From positions 1 through 38,902 of the forward strand of contig JACQWT010000295.1 in the NCBI GenBank assembly GCA_016209145.1: 38,902 bases of DNA. The letters are read 5' to 3'. The notes below the pieces were generated by a model, which had not been told where the DNA came from, did no database searches, and saw only the letters and a list, made by a program, of their open reading frames with translations. Source of the DNA: Deltaproteobacteria bacterium. Its GTDB lineage: Bacteria > Myxococcota_A > Polyangia > Polyangiales > Polyangiaceae. Below are positions 15,259 to 23,545 of the stretch, piece by piece. How positions within the stretch are numbered: the stretch's first letter is position 1; each line of letters starts with the position of its first letter. Both the position numbers and the translations under genes were made by a program.

Positions 15259-18200
15259 ATGGCGCCGGACCCGGAGCTGCGTGCGCACCGCGAGTGGATC
15301 GGGCTGGTCCAGCCGGTCGGGCTGCTCGTGTCGCCGCTGGCCCTGCTCGCCGCCCAGGCGCACCCCAACCGCAACATCGTGCGCGAGCAGCAGGCCCTCC
15401 TGCACCTCGTGGGCTTGGGCGACCCCAAGCGCGACAAGCCCCTGCCGCTCGATCTGCACGCCTTCTGCCTGGAGGTGCTCGGCTGGGAGGCCGGCGACCT
15501 CTGCGGTGGCGCGGACCTCGCCGTGCCCTTGCCCGAGTACGGCGACACCCTCGCGCCCAGCTTCGCCGTGCCAGATCCCGGGCGCCCCGGCTCATGGCTC
15601 GCGTTGCTGCGCCAGGAGCCCGCCGGCACCGATCTGGACCAGGATCCGCCGGAGGGCCTGCGCGGCTGGCATGCCTCCCCCCAGGCGCGCCTGGAGCGGC
15701 TGCTGCGCGAGCGCGAGGTGCCGATCGGCGTGCTCGCCAACGGCGCGGCGGTTCGCCTCGTGTACGCACCGCGCGGGGAGTCCTCGGGCCACGCCACCTT
15801 CCCGGTCGCGGCCATGTGCGAGGTCGGAGGCCGGCCGATCCTGGCCGCGCTGCACATGCTGCTCTCGGCCGAGCGGCTGTTCACCCTACCGGAGAAGCAG
15901 CGCCTGCCCCATGTCCTGAGCGAGAGCCGCAAGTACCAGAACCAGGTGACGACTGCGCTCGCCGAGCAGATCCTCGCGGCCCTGCACGAGCTGCTCCGCG
16001 GCTTCCAGGCGGCCGACGAGGCAAGCCATGGCGAGCTGCTGCGCGAGGTGCTGCGCGAGGCGCCGAAGGACGTGTACGGCGGCCTGCTCGCAACGCTGCT
16101 GCGGCTGGTCTTCCTGCTCTACGCCGAGGACCGCGGCCTGATGCCGGCCGATCCCGTGTACCTGCGGCACTACTCGGTGACCGGGCTGTTCGAGAAGCTG
16201 CGCGAGGACGCCGGCCGCTACGCCGACACCATGAACCAGCGCTTCGGCGCCTGGGCACAGCTTCTCGCGCTCTTCCGCCTGGTGCACGACGGCGGCGCCC
16301 ACGGCGCCCTGCGCCTGCCGCCGCGCCACGGCCGGCTCTTCGACCCGGACGCCTACCCGTTCCTCGAGGGCCGGCCCCATGGGTCGAGTCGCGTGATTGG
16401 CGAGCTCATCGCGCCGCCGCGCGTTCCCGACGGCGTCGTCTGGAACGTCGTCAGGAACCTCCTGGTGCTGGGCGGCGAGCGGCTCGCCTACCGCAGCCTC
16501 GACGTCGAGCAGTTGGGCTCGGTGTACGAGGCCATGATGGGCTTCGAGCTGTGCGTGGCCGCGGGCCGCTCGATCGGCGTCAAGCCACACCACGTCGTGG
16601 TGGATCTGGAGCAGCTCCTGGCTGCGCCCGCCGCCGAGCGGGCCAAGCTCTTGAAGAAATGGGCCGCGTGCGACGTGGAGGGCCAGGCCCTGGAGCGCCT
16701 GAAGGGCGCCACGACGGTCGAGGCCCTGGTGGCAGCCCTCGGCCACAAGGTCTCGCCGCGCACCCAGGGCATCGTGCCGGCCGGCGCCATGTACCTCCAG
16801 CCGACCGAGGAGCGCCGCCGCTCGGGCTCGCACTACACGCCCCGCTCCCTCACCGAGCCCATCGTGGCAACCACCTTGCGGCCGGTGCTGGCAGCCCTGG
16901 GCGAGCGGCCGCGGCCATCGGCCTTGCTCGACCTCAGGATCTGCGACCCGGCCATGGGCTCGGGCGCCTTCCTGGTCTGCGCCTGCCGGTTTCTGGCCGA
17001 CAAGCTCGTCGAGGCGTGGCAGGCCCACGGCGAGACGCCGCCCATCCCGTCCGACGAGGATCCCGTGCTGCACGCCCGCCGGCTCGTGGCCCCGAAGTGC
17101 CTCTACGGCGTGGACAAGAACCCGTTCGCCGTGGATCTCGCGAAGCTCTCGCTCTGGCTGACGACGCTGGCAAGGAGCCACCCGTTCACCTTCCTCGACC
17201 ACGCCCTGCGGCAGGGCGACTCCCTCGTCGGCCTCGGCTGCGAGCAGATCGCGTCCTTCAACTGGGCGCCGGCCGAGCAGGTCCCGACGATCCGCCAGAT
17301 CGTGAGCCGCGCGGTGAGCGACGCCACCGCAGCCAGGGCGTCCCTGCACGCGCTCGGCGACTCCGACGACACCATCGAGAAGAGGCGGCTCTTGCACGAA
17401 GCGGACAGCGCGCTCGAGAACGCGCGCCTTGCGGCGGACGCCGTGGTGGCCGCGTTCTTCGGCGCCGAGCGCAGGGCCGAGCGCGCGCGGCTGCGGCAGG
17501 AGCCTGCCGAGATGGTCGGGCGGGCTCTTGCCGGCGGGGAGCGCATCGAGGTCGATCTCCCCTTGCGGCCGTTCCACTGGCGGATCGAGCTGCCGGAGGT
17601 GTTCTCGCGCGAGCGGCCGGGGTTTGACGCGGTGGTGGGGAATCCGCCGTTCGCTGGCAAGAACACCATCGCTGCAAGCTCTCCCGGACCCTACCTGCCG
17701 TGGCTCCAGGCGATCCACGAGCGGAGCCACGGCAATGCGGATCTCGTTGCGCACTTCTTCCGGCGCGCATTCGGCCTGCTGCGCGAGGGCGGCGCCTTCG
17801 GCCTCATCGCCACGAACACGATCGCGCAGGGCGACACGCGGGGGACCGGCCTGCGCTGGATCTGCACGCACGGCGGGACGATCTACGAGGCGCGCAAGCG
17901 TCTCAAGTGGCCGGGCAAGGCAGCGGTGGTCGTGAGCGTGGTGCACGTTGCCAAAGGCGAGGCGGCGCAGCCGGTGCGCCTCGACGGCCGCGAGGCCCAG
18001 CGCATCACGGCGTTCTTGTTCCACCAGGGCGGCCACGACGACCCGGCGCCGCTGCGCGCGAACGCGGGCAAGAGCTTCATCGGCAGCTACGTGCTCGGCA
18101 TGGGGTTCACGTTCGACGACACGAAGGAGCAGGCCACGCCGATCGCGGAGATGCACCGGCTCATCGCCAAGGACCCCCGCAACGCCGAGCGCATCTTCCC

Positions 18201-18807
18201 GTACCTCGGCGGCGAGGAGGTGAACGACAGCCCCACCCACGCGCACCACCGCTACGTGATCAACTTCGGCGACATGACGGAGGAGGAGGCGCGGCAGTGG
18301 CCGGATCTGATGGCAATCGTCGAGGCGAAGGTACGTGGCCGGCGAGGCGCTCATTCGACAGCGCCTTGGTGGCAGCTCGAGCGTCCGCGTGGCGACCTTT
18401 ATGAAGCCATCCGCGGGCTGGATCGCGTGCTGGTCATCGGTCGTATCAGCGAGTACGGCGGGCTCGCGTTCCTGCCACCGGGCCTCGTCTACTCCGAGGA
18501 TCTCGTGGTCTTCCCGGTCGCTACGTACTCGTCCTTCGCGATGCTTCAGTCCCGCGTTCACGATACCTGGGCGCGCTTCTTGAGGTCGTCGCTTGAGGAG
18601 CGGCCCCGCTACACCCCCTCCGACTGCTTCGAGACCTTCCCCTTCCCACCGGCCTGGGAGTCCAGCCCCGTACTCGAGGCCGCCGGCCGCGCCTACTACG
18701 AGTTCCGCGCTGCCCTCATGGTCCGCAACGAAGAGGGCCTGACCTCAACCTACAACCGCTTCCACGATCCTGACGAGCGCCACCCGGACATCGCGCGGCT
18801 CCGCTAG
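15259..18807 (+). CDS. drmMI: DrmMI-like N6-adenine DNA methyltransferase, ending at a premature in-frame TAG
   Basis: A 1182-residue adenine methyltransferase related to Eco57I/MmeI and BREX PglX enzymes. It has SAM-binding motif I DPAMGSGAF (563-571) and catalytic motif IV NPPF (795-798), with a long N-terminal region and a C-terminal target-recognition region. In DISARM this enzyme marks host DNA as self. The frame ends at TAG 18805-18807, but the codons after it, in the same frame, continue the usual family ending (HPDIARLR*LHAAMDRAVLDAYGW). One base change, for example GAG to TAG, would explain the break. Both catalytic motifs lie upstream of the stop, so a truncated enzyme might keep some activity. 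The start at ATG 15259 has a GGAGG site. Confidence 0.88.
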   Translation: MAPDPELRAHREWIGLVQPVGLLVSPLALLAAQAHPNRNIVREQQALLHLVGLGDPKRDKPLPLDLHAFCLEVLGWEAGDLCGGADLAVPLPEYGDTLAPSFAVPDPGRPGSWLALLRQEPAGTDLDQDPPEGLRGWHASPQARLERLLREREVPIGVLANGAAVRLVYAPRGESSGHATFPVAAMCEVGGRPILAALHMLLSAERLFTLPEKQRLPHVLSESRKYQNQVTTALAEQILAALHELLRGFQAADEASHGELLREVLREAPKDVYGGLLATLLRLVFLLYAEDRGLMPADPVYLRHYSVTGLFEKLREDAGRYADTMNQRFGAWAQLLALFRLVHDGGAHGALRLPPRHGRLFDPDAYPFLEGRPHGSSRVIGELIAPPRVPDGVVWNVVRNLLVLGGERLAYRSLDVEQLGSVYEAMMGFELCVAAGRSIGVKPHHVVVDLEQLLAAPAAERAKLLKKWAACDVEGQALERLKGATTVEALVAALGHKVSPRTQGIVPAGAMYLQPTEERRRSGSHYTPRSLTEPIVATTLRPVLAALGERPRPSALLDLRICDPAMGSGAFLVCACRFLADKLVEAWQAHGETPPIPSDEDPVLHARRLVAPKCLYGVDKNPFAVDLAKLSLWLTTLARSHPFTFLDHALRQGDSLVGLGCEQIASFNWAPAEQVPTIRQIVSRAVSDATAARASLHALGDSDDTIEKRRLLHEADSALENARLAADAVVAAFFGAERRAERARLRQEPAEMVGRALAGGERIEVDLPLRPFHWRIELPEVFSRERPGFDAVVGNPPFAGKNTIAASSPGPYLPWLQAIHERSHGNADLVAHFFRRAFGLLREGGAFGLIATNTIAQGDTRGTGLRWICTHGGTIYEARKRLKWPGKAAVVVSVVHVAKGEAAQPVRLDGREAQRITAFLFHQGGHDDPAPLRANAGKSFIGSYVLGMGFTFDDTKEQATPIAEMHRLIAKDPRNAERIFPYLGGEEVNDSPTHAHHRYVINFGDMTEEEARQWPDLMAIVEAKVRGRRGAHSTAPWWQLERPRGDLYEAIRGLDRVLVIGRISEYGGLAFLPPGLVYSEDLVVFPVATYSSFAMLQSRVHDTWARFLRSSLEERPRYTPSDCFETFPFPPAWESSPVLEAAGRAYYEFRAALMVRNEEGLTSTYNRFHDPDERHPDIARLR

Positions 18808-19131
18808 TTGCACGCTGCCATGGACCGCGCCGTGCTCGACGCCTACGGCTGGGCCGAGCTCCAGCCTGTCTGCGAGTTCCTGCTCGACTACGAGGACGAG
18901 GCGGACGAGGACGAGGACACCGGCCGGCGGAGCCGGCGGCGCAAGCCGTGGCGCCTGCGCTGGCCGGACGAGGTGCGCGACGAGGTGCTGGCGCGCCTCT
19001 TGGCCCTGAACCGCGAGCGCGCCGAGGCCGAGAGGCTGGCCGGGGCGGCTGCCGAGCAGGGGCCAGCCAGGCCGCGCGGCCGGCGCAAGGGCCGCCCGCC
19101 CGACGGACGCAGTGGTAGCCTCTTCCGCTAG
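18808..19131 (+). pseudogene. drmMI: Detached C-terminal 107 residues of DrmMI
   Basis: This segment directly follows the TAG at 18805 in the same frame and encodes the conserved end of these methyltransferases: LHAAMDRAVLDAYGWAEL, an acidic linker, RWPDEVRDEVLARLLALN and a basic tail ending SGSLFR. Re-initiation at TTG 18808 or ATG 18820 is possible, but no ribosome binding site is visible. I regard it as the disconnected tail of drmMI rather than a separate gene. Confidence 0.75.
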
Positions 19132-19139
19132 GGCGCGCG
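19110..19139 (+). repeat. Direct repeat, left copy, flanking the ImmA-like module
   Basis: It begins with 16 bp (CAGTGGTAGCCTCTTC) identical to 21273-21288, and after 2-3 changed bases continues with a matching AGGGCGCGCG. It includes the last codons and the stop of the drmMI tail. See the right copy at 21273-21303. Confidence 0.8.
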
Positions 19140-19155
19140 GGGCAGCGCTCGCCGG

Positions 19156-20664
19156 CTAGAACCGCCACGGCTCGCGTACGAGCGTCTGGAGGTAGGTCCG
19201 GACGCTGGACGCAAGCCCCACGTCCGAGTTCCGGACCTGCCAGGCGGCCAGCTCGCGGCTGACCCCGAACTGCCTGCACAGCCCCTGCAGCCGCCGCTCG
19301 GCCTCCCGCCGGTTGGAGGCTCCAGCCACCCGCTGCCCCGCCTCGCTCCTCGGAACAAGGAGCTCGGCGGCAAACGCGCGGGCCCGGGCCTCGACATCGC
19401 GCGAGACGCGTCCGCCGAGCACCTCGGCAAGGGGAAGCGCGCGGTCGCGGTCCAGGAGCAGATGCCCCACCTCATGGGCGAGCGTAGCTCTGCGCGCCGG
19501 TCCCCGGCAGTGCACGCCGCTGCGGTTGACCAGGATGGCCGGTCCGTGCCGAGGCCCCCATGCCGCGATGGCGTCGACGACCTCGTTGCCGAGCTTTCGG
19601 TCATCGACTTGCACGCCCCACGACGTCAGCAGACGCTCAACGTTCACTCGTCGGGAGGCACAGAGGCCGATCTGGCCCCGCAGCCAGTTGGCCGCGATGC
19701 ACCCCTTCTCCGCGGGGGTCTCGCCCGGTTGCCCACGGACCTCGGCGCATGCGCCACGGCTGAGCGAGTCCAGGGCCTCGGTCCCCGCGCGCGGCAGGGC
19801 GCGTACCCACGCGAGGGCCTTGCGCACGTCCTCCGTGCCTAGCACCGTTCGGGTCATGCGGGCGACGGCGAGCAACTCTGTCTCGTCGGGGGTCGCGTGG
19901 CTGACTTCCAGCCACTGCGCGGCGCTGCCATCCGGGGCCAGATCCTCGATCTCGTCCTGCTCCAGCCCTGTGGCCACCCCGATCACCTGCTCGGCGTCGT
20001 GCTTGCCGCGTCGCTTCCAGGCCTGCGCCGCGAGCAGCGCCCTATGGTCGCTCATGCCTCGGAGGCGTGCGCACACGGCATCGCCGAGCGCGGCCAGCGT
20101 CGACATCGCGGCAGCATGAGGCAGGCGCAACGCACGCGTGCTCGTCCACGCCCTCATCTCGTTGCCCTCGCGCAGAAGCCACAAGGACGCCGGCCAGGCG
20201 CCGGCCAGCCCGGCAGCGAGGTCGTGCGTGGGCAGGAACGCCTCGAGCTGCTCCTGCTCCTCGTCGCGGCGCTCGCCGCTCTGGTCCTCCCAGCGCTCGG
20301 CCGCGCGCTGGCGCAGCGCCGGGAGGATCACGTCGAGCCCGAGCGGATCGCACTGCTCCCAGAAGAGGTAGAGCCACGAGCTGGCGAGGTGCTCGAGCAG
20401 CTCGACCCACGTCCACTCGAAGCCGGGCTCGCCCTCAGCGCCGCCCCACGCCAACTGCTCGCCCAACCACAGAGCCAGCGCTCCTCGGGTCGCTTCCGCC
20501 GCCGTGCCGCTCGGCTCCGGCTCGGCCCACCGCAGCTCGAAGCGGAGCCCGTCGCTCGGACCGTGCTGGACTAGGAGTCTGTCGGGGAAAGCGTGCTCGA
20601 AATGGTCCAAGTTATCGAAATCGCTCACTTTGCTCTGACGCTGGAACCGAACAATTCCGCGCAC
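19156..20664 (-). CDS. ImmA/IrrE-like metallopeptidase, start region altered by a MITE
   Basis: A protein of up to 502 residues with a C-terminal ImmA/IrrE-type zinc protease domain: HEVGH at 397-401, then a conserved EARARAFAAELLVP helix with the likely third ligand. The first 370 residues form a helical region of no family known to me and there is no obvious HTH. ImmA/IrrE proteases cleave repressors under stress. The first 31 residues of the present frame (GTG 20664, no ribosome binding site) are encoded by a 113-bp MITE. Without it, the frame would start at a GTG at 20702 with a perfect AGGAGGT site inside the end of the upstream gene. Expression is therefore probably reduced. Confidence 0.75.
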   Translation of the reverse strand: MRGIVRFQRQSKVSDFDNLDHFEHAFPDRLLVQHGPSDGLRFELRWAEPEPSGTAAEATRGALALWLGEQLAWGGAEGEPGFEWTWVELLEHLASSWLYLFWEQCDPLGLDVILPALRQRAAERWEDQSGERRDEEQEQLEAFLPTHDLAAGLAGAWPASLWLLREGNEMRAWTSTRALRLPHAAAMSTLAALGDAVCARLRGMSDHRALLAAQAWKRRGKHDAEQVIGVATGLEQDEIEDLAPDGSAAQWLEVSHATPDETELLAVARMTRTVLGTEDVRKALAWVRALPRAGTEALDSLSRGACAEVRGQPGETPAEKGCIAANWLRGQIGLCASRRVNVERLLTSWGVQVDDRKLGNEVVDAIAAWGPRHGPAILVNRSGVHCRGPARRATLAHEVGHLLLDRDRALPLAEVLGGRVSRDVEARARAFAAELLVPRSEAGQRVAGASNRREAERRLQGLCRQFGVSRELAAWQVRNSDVGLASSVRTYLQTLVREPWRF

Positions 20665-20691
20665 TTAGTTTTTTCTCCGACAGACTCCTAG
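20571..20691. mobile_element. 113-bp MITE with CTAG target-site duplication
   Basis: CTAG at 20571-20574 and 20688-20691 brackets 20575-20687. The ends are inverted repeats: GAGTCTGTCGG at the left and its complement at the right, perfect over 11 bp and near-perfect over 16. Sequences of this type terminate IS1182-like elements, which favour CTAG palindromes. It carries no transposase. It is less GC-rich than its surroundings and separates the ImmA-like gene from its partner. Confidence 0.8.
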
Positions 20692-21119
20692 CCGCGGATC
20701 CACCGCTTCACCTCCTGCTCACATCCGAGCTCGCGGGCACGCTCCTCGATCTGCTCCAGTACGTGACGCGGAAGCCGGCTCAGCTCTGCCGGCTTGTCCG
20801 GGAAGGCGTGGTAGGACACACCTGGGTTGGTTGGCACGGCGCGGAAGACGGCGCCTTCATACACCACGTAGATCCTGGAAGGCCAGTCCCCCGTCGCCGC
20901 GCGGGGCGGGTCGTAGGCGATCCCTTGGTTGAGCAGGCGCTCGGCTCGGTCGAGGCTCAGGCCGTGCGGGCACTTGCCCACGTCGACGCCTCGAACCTTC
21001 ACGAAGCCGGGGCGCGGCTTGTCCCAGTGGTGCTTCTTCTTCGGCTTCTCGTCCGGCTCGTAGCGCCACCTCCTGCTCGCGGGCGCCGATGTGATCGAGG
21101 TGTCCGAGTCGCCGGTCAT
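20688..21119 (-). CDS. Small partner protein of the ImmA-like protease
   Basis: A 143-residue protein with a basic N-terminal third (EKPKKKHHWDKPRPGFVKV), then a compact domain: GKCPHGLSLDRAERLLNQGIAYDP, IYVVYEGAVFRAVPTNPGVSYHAFP and a C-terminal helix ERARELGCEQEVKRWIRG. I recall the 'VY.A.PTNPG.SYH.FP' block from conserved small proteins of unknown function. ATG 21119 has a good GGGGAG site. Its stop TAG is contributed by the CTAG target of the MITE, and the same codon existed before insertion. The AGGAGGT in its last codons was probably the ribosome binding site of the downstream protease gene, so the two were coupled. Confidence 0.65.
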   Translation of the reverse strand: MTGDSDTSITSAPASRRWRYEPDEKPKKKHHWDKPRPGFVKVRGVDVGKCPHGLSLDRAERLLNQGIAYDPPRAATGDWPSRIYVVYEGAVFRAVPTNPGVSYHAFPDKPAELSRLPRHVLEQIEERARELGCEQEVKRWIRG

Positions 21120-21272
21120 GACTGCTCCCCTTGGGGCTTCGCCTCCACGGCTAGCCTAGCGCGCGCCGCGAGGGGTGTCTTGGCCTCCGAGCCGGCGAGC
21201 CGGCATGGTCGAGTTGCTGGAGCCGGTGTTGCGCCCATGCCGGCCCGAATCAGGGGGCGCGCCGGACACGGG

Positions 21273-21303
21273 CAGTGGTAGCCTCTTCGCCTGAGGGCGC
21301 GCG
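21273..21303 (+). repeat. Direct repeat, right copy: duplicate of the end of the methyltransferase gene
   Basis: Read in frame it gives SGSLFA plus a stop, almost the same as the drmMI end SGSLFR plus stop at 19110-19133. The common stretch then continues to the ATG of the AlbA_2 gene. This indicates that drmMI and the AlbA_2 gene were once adjacent, about 10 nt apart, and that the intervening 2.1 kb was inserted later. Confidence 0.8.
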
Positions 21304-22998
21304 ATGACCCCGGAGAAGCTACGAGAGCTGATCGCCGCGGGCGAGACCCTGGAGATCGAGCTCAAGGGCGAGGAGCGCGGCCGGCTCTCGGACGGCGACA
21401 TGGTCGAGGCCGTGGTCTGCCTCGCCAACCGCCCCGGAAGCAACCCTGGCTGGCTCCTCGTCGGCGTCGAGGACGACGGCCGCGTGACCGGCGCGCGGCC
21501 CCGGCACGGGAACCGCACCGATCCGCTCCGGCTCCAGGCGCTGATCGGCAACCGGACCCGGCCGTCGCTGTCGGTGCGCGCCGAGGTGGTCGAGCTCGAC
21601 GCCCTGCCGGTCGTGGCCATCGAGGTGCCTGCGGCCCTGACGCCGGTCGGGACCACGGACGGCCGGTACGTGCGCCGGGCCGTGGGCCATGACGGCAAGC
21701 CCGCCTGCCTGCCCTACCACTTCCACGAGATGCAGGCGCAGTCGGCCGATCGGGGCCGGCTTGATCCGTCGGCGCTCGTGGTCGCGGGCGCGTGCTGGGA
21801 CGACCTCGATCCGTTGGAGATCGAGCGCCTGCGCCGCACCATCAGCGAGAGCGGTCAGGGCGACGCCGCCCTGCTCGCGCTGCCGGATCTGGAGCTGGCC
21901 AAGGCCATCGGTGCCGTGGAGGCCAACCACGACGCGCGCGCCGTGCGCCTGCTCGGCCTGCTGCTCTTCGGCCGCGAGCGGGCCCTCGCTCGGTTCGTGC
22001 CCACGCACGAGGTCGCGTTCCAGGTTCTGGCCGGCGGCAAGGTTGCGGTGAACGAGATCTTCCGCTGGCCGCTCTTGCGCCTGATGGACGAGCTCGGCAG
22101 CCGCTTCCGCGCGCGCAACCAGGAAGAGGAGCTGATGGTGGGCCTCTTCCGCGTGGGCGTGCCCGACTTCCCGGAGCGCGCCTTCCGCGAGGCCGTGGCC
22201 AACGCGCTCGTGCACCGGGACTACTCGCGCCTGGGCGCAGTGCACGTGCAGTGGCTGGACGACCGGCTGGAGATCTCGAGCCCGGGTGGCTTCCCCGAGG
22301 GCGTGCACCTCGGCAACCTGCTCACCACGCCGCCCCGGCCCCGCAACCCGCTGCTCGCGGACGCCTTCAAGCGCGCCGGCCTCGTCGAGCGCACCGGCCG
22401 CGGCATCGACACCATCTTCTACGAGCAGCTCCGGCACGGGCGGCCGGCGCCATCGTACGAGCGCAGCACGCCGACCGACGTGGTGCTGGTGCTGCCGGGC
22501 GGCGGGGCGAGCCTCGACTTCGCCCGGCTCGTGGTCGAGGAGAGCCGGGCAGGCCGGACGCTCTCCCTGGACGAGCTGCTCGTGCTCAACAAGGTCTGGC
22601 TCGACCGGAGCGTGACCACGCCCGAGGCAGCGCGGCTCGTGCAGAAGCCCGAGCCCGAGGCGCGGGCACGGCTCCAGGGGCTGGTCGAGGCGGGGCTGGT
22701 CGAGGCGCGCGGGGAGCGCAAGGGGCGCTCCTACCACCTCTCGGCGGCGACCTACCGGCGTCTCGGGCAGAAGGCCGCCTACGTCCGGCAGCGCGGCTTC
22801 GAGCAGCAGCAGCAGGAGCAGATGGTCGTGCAGTACGTGCAGGCCCACGGCCGGATCGCGCGCCGGGATGCGGCTGACCTGTGCCGGCTCTCGTCTGCCC
22901 AGGCCCGCGACCTGCTGGCGCGGCTCGTGCGCAAGGGGTTGATTCTGCAGCGGGAAGCCGGCCGGCGGGCCTTCTACGTTTTGGCGCACGGCCAATGA
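21304..22998 (+). CDS. Schlafen/AlbA_2-type ATP-binding protein
   Basis: A 564-residue protein with an N-terminal AlbA_2/Schlafen-like domain (LEIELKGEERGRLSD...DMVEAVVCLANRPG, 1-130). A GHKL-like ATP-binding region follows (FREAVANALVHRDYSRLG; LEISSPGGFPEGV; ERTGRGIDTIF). The C-terminal part has winged-helix segments (VQYVQAHGRIARRDAADLC). Such proteins are often annotated as transcriptional regulators, and some Schlafen-domain proteins are nucleases with defence roles. It sits between drmMI and drmA on the same strand, which suggests a regulatory or effector part in this DISARM. ATG 21304 follows a GAGGG. It ends 45 nt before the drmA N-terminal frame. No damage seen. Confidence 0.8.
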   Translation: MTPEKLRELIAAGETLEIELKGEERGRLSDGDMVEAVVCLANRPGSNPGWLLVGVEDDGRVTGARPRHGNRTDPLRLQALIGNRTRPSLSVRAEVVELDALPVVAIEVPAALTPVGTTDGRYVRRAVGHDGKPACLPYHFHEMQAQSADRGRLDPSALVVAGACWDDLDPLEIERLRRTISESGQGDAALLALPDLELAKAIGAVEANHDARAVRLLGLLLFGRERALARFVPTHEVAFQVLAGGKVAVNEIFRWPLLRLMDELGSRFRARNQEEELMVGLFRVGVPDFPERAFREAVANALVHRDYSRLGAVHVQWLDDRLEISSPGGFPEGVHLGNLLTTPPRPRNPLLADAFKRAGLVERTGRGIDTIFYEQLRHGRPAPSYERSTPTDVVLVLPGGGASLDFARLVVEESRAGRTLSLDELLVLNKVWLDRSVTTPEAARLVQKPEPEARARLQGLVEAGLVEARGERKGRSYHLSAATYRRLGQKAAYVRQRGFEQQQQEQMVVQYVQAHGRIARRDAADLCRLSSAQARDLLARLVRKGLILQREAGRRAFYVLAHGQ

Positions 22999-23043
22999 AG
23001 ATTGGACCTGTCCAAACGGCTTCTGGAGTACGCCAAAGGTACC

Positions 23044-23545
23044 ATGACCACCTCCTTGGAAGTCCGCGAAGACCTCGTCCGTGCCCTGCGCCTGGATCTC
23101 GTGGGGCCGGATCCTGGCAGTCCCCTGGAGGCCGAGTTGCTTCCCCAGCCGCCGTCGCGCTGGTACCTGACCGGGTTCCTCGTGCCCCGGGAGGCTGACG
23201 AGGCGGAGCGGTCCGACCCGACCGCGGACGAGGGCGTGGACGAGGTCGGGGCTGCGGGCGGGGGCGACGACGGGGCGACCCCCGACCGGGCGACGGGCCG
23301 GCGTGCGTTCCTGCCGTCGTCCATGGGCGTGGGCGTCCTGGTCCCGCCCGAGGCGGCTCGCCTGCGGGTCAAGGCCGTCTGGGGCGAGTACCGGCTCGAG
23401 GGTGGTCCGGCGGAGCCTCCTGCGCTGGAGGAGGGTGAGGCCATCGCCGAGCCGGTCCCGGAGAGCGGGGCAGGGGCGGCGAAGACACCGGGCGCGGCCG
23501 AGTGGCGCCGCACGCAGCGGGTGGCGGAGATCTGCGTGCCCTGGT
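23044..23545 (+). pseudogene. drmA: N-terminal segment of DrmA, out of frame with the rest
   Basis: From ATG 23044 (AAAGG a few nt upstream) the frame encodes the typical DrmA beginning: a short helix (VREDLVRALRLDLVGP), PPSRWYLTGFLVPREAD, an acidic linker and RRAFLPSSMGVGVLV...VWGEYRLEG. It stays meaningful up to about RRTQRVAEICVP (near 23540). From there the homologous text lies in the frame of the next feature (LVNDRRPAPDDRR). The piece expected between these blocks also seems short, so a small deletion that changed the frame is likely. The frame itself remains open to 23907 but that part is not sensible. Confidence 0.7.

Noticed and set aside
13137-15932. Very long minus-strand open frame (over 900 codons) opposite drmD and drmMI
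   Set aside because: It is an antisense shadow of GC-rich coding sequence. The text is Arg/Gly/Ala/Val-rich and lacks domains, while the plus strand has complete helicase and methyltransferase motifs. The same holds for similar long minus frames opposite the other plus-strand genes.
20571-20691. Rho-independent terminator formed by the long inverted repeat
   Set aside because: The arms are about 80 nt apart and bounded by CTAG duplications, which fits a transposable element much better than a terminator.
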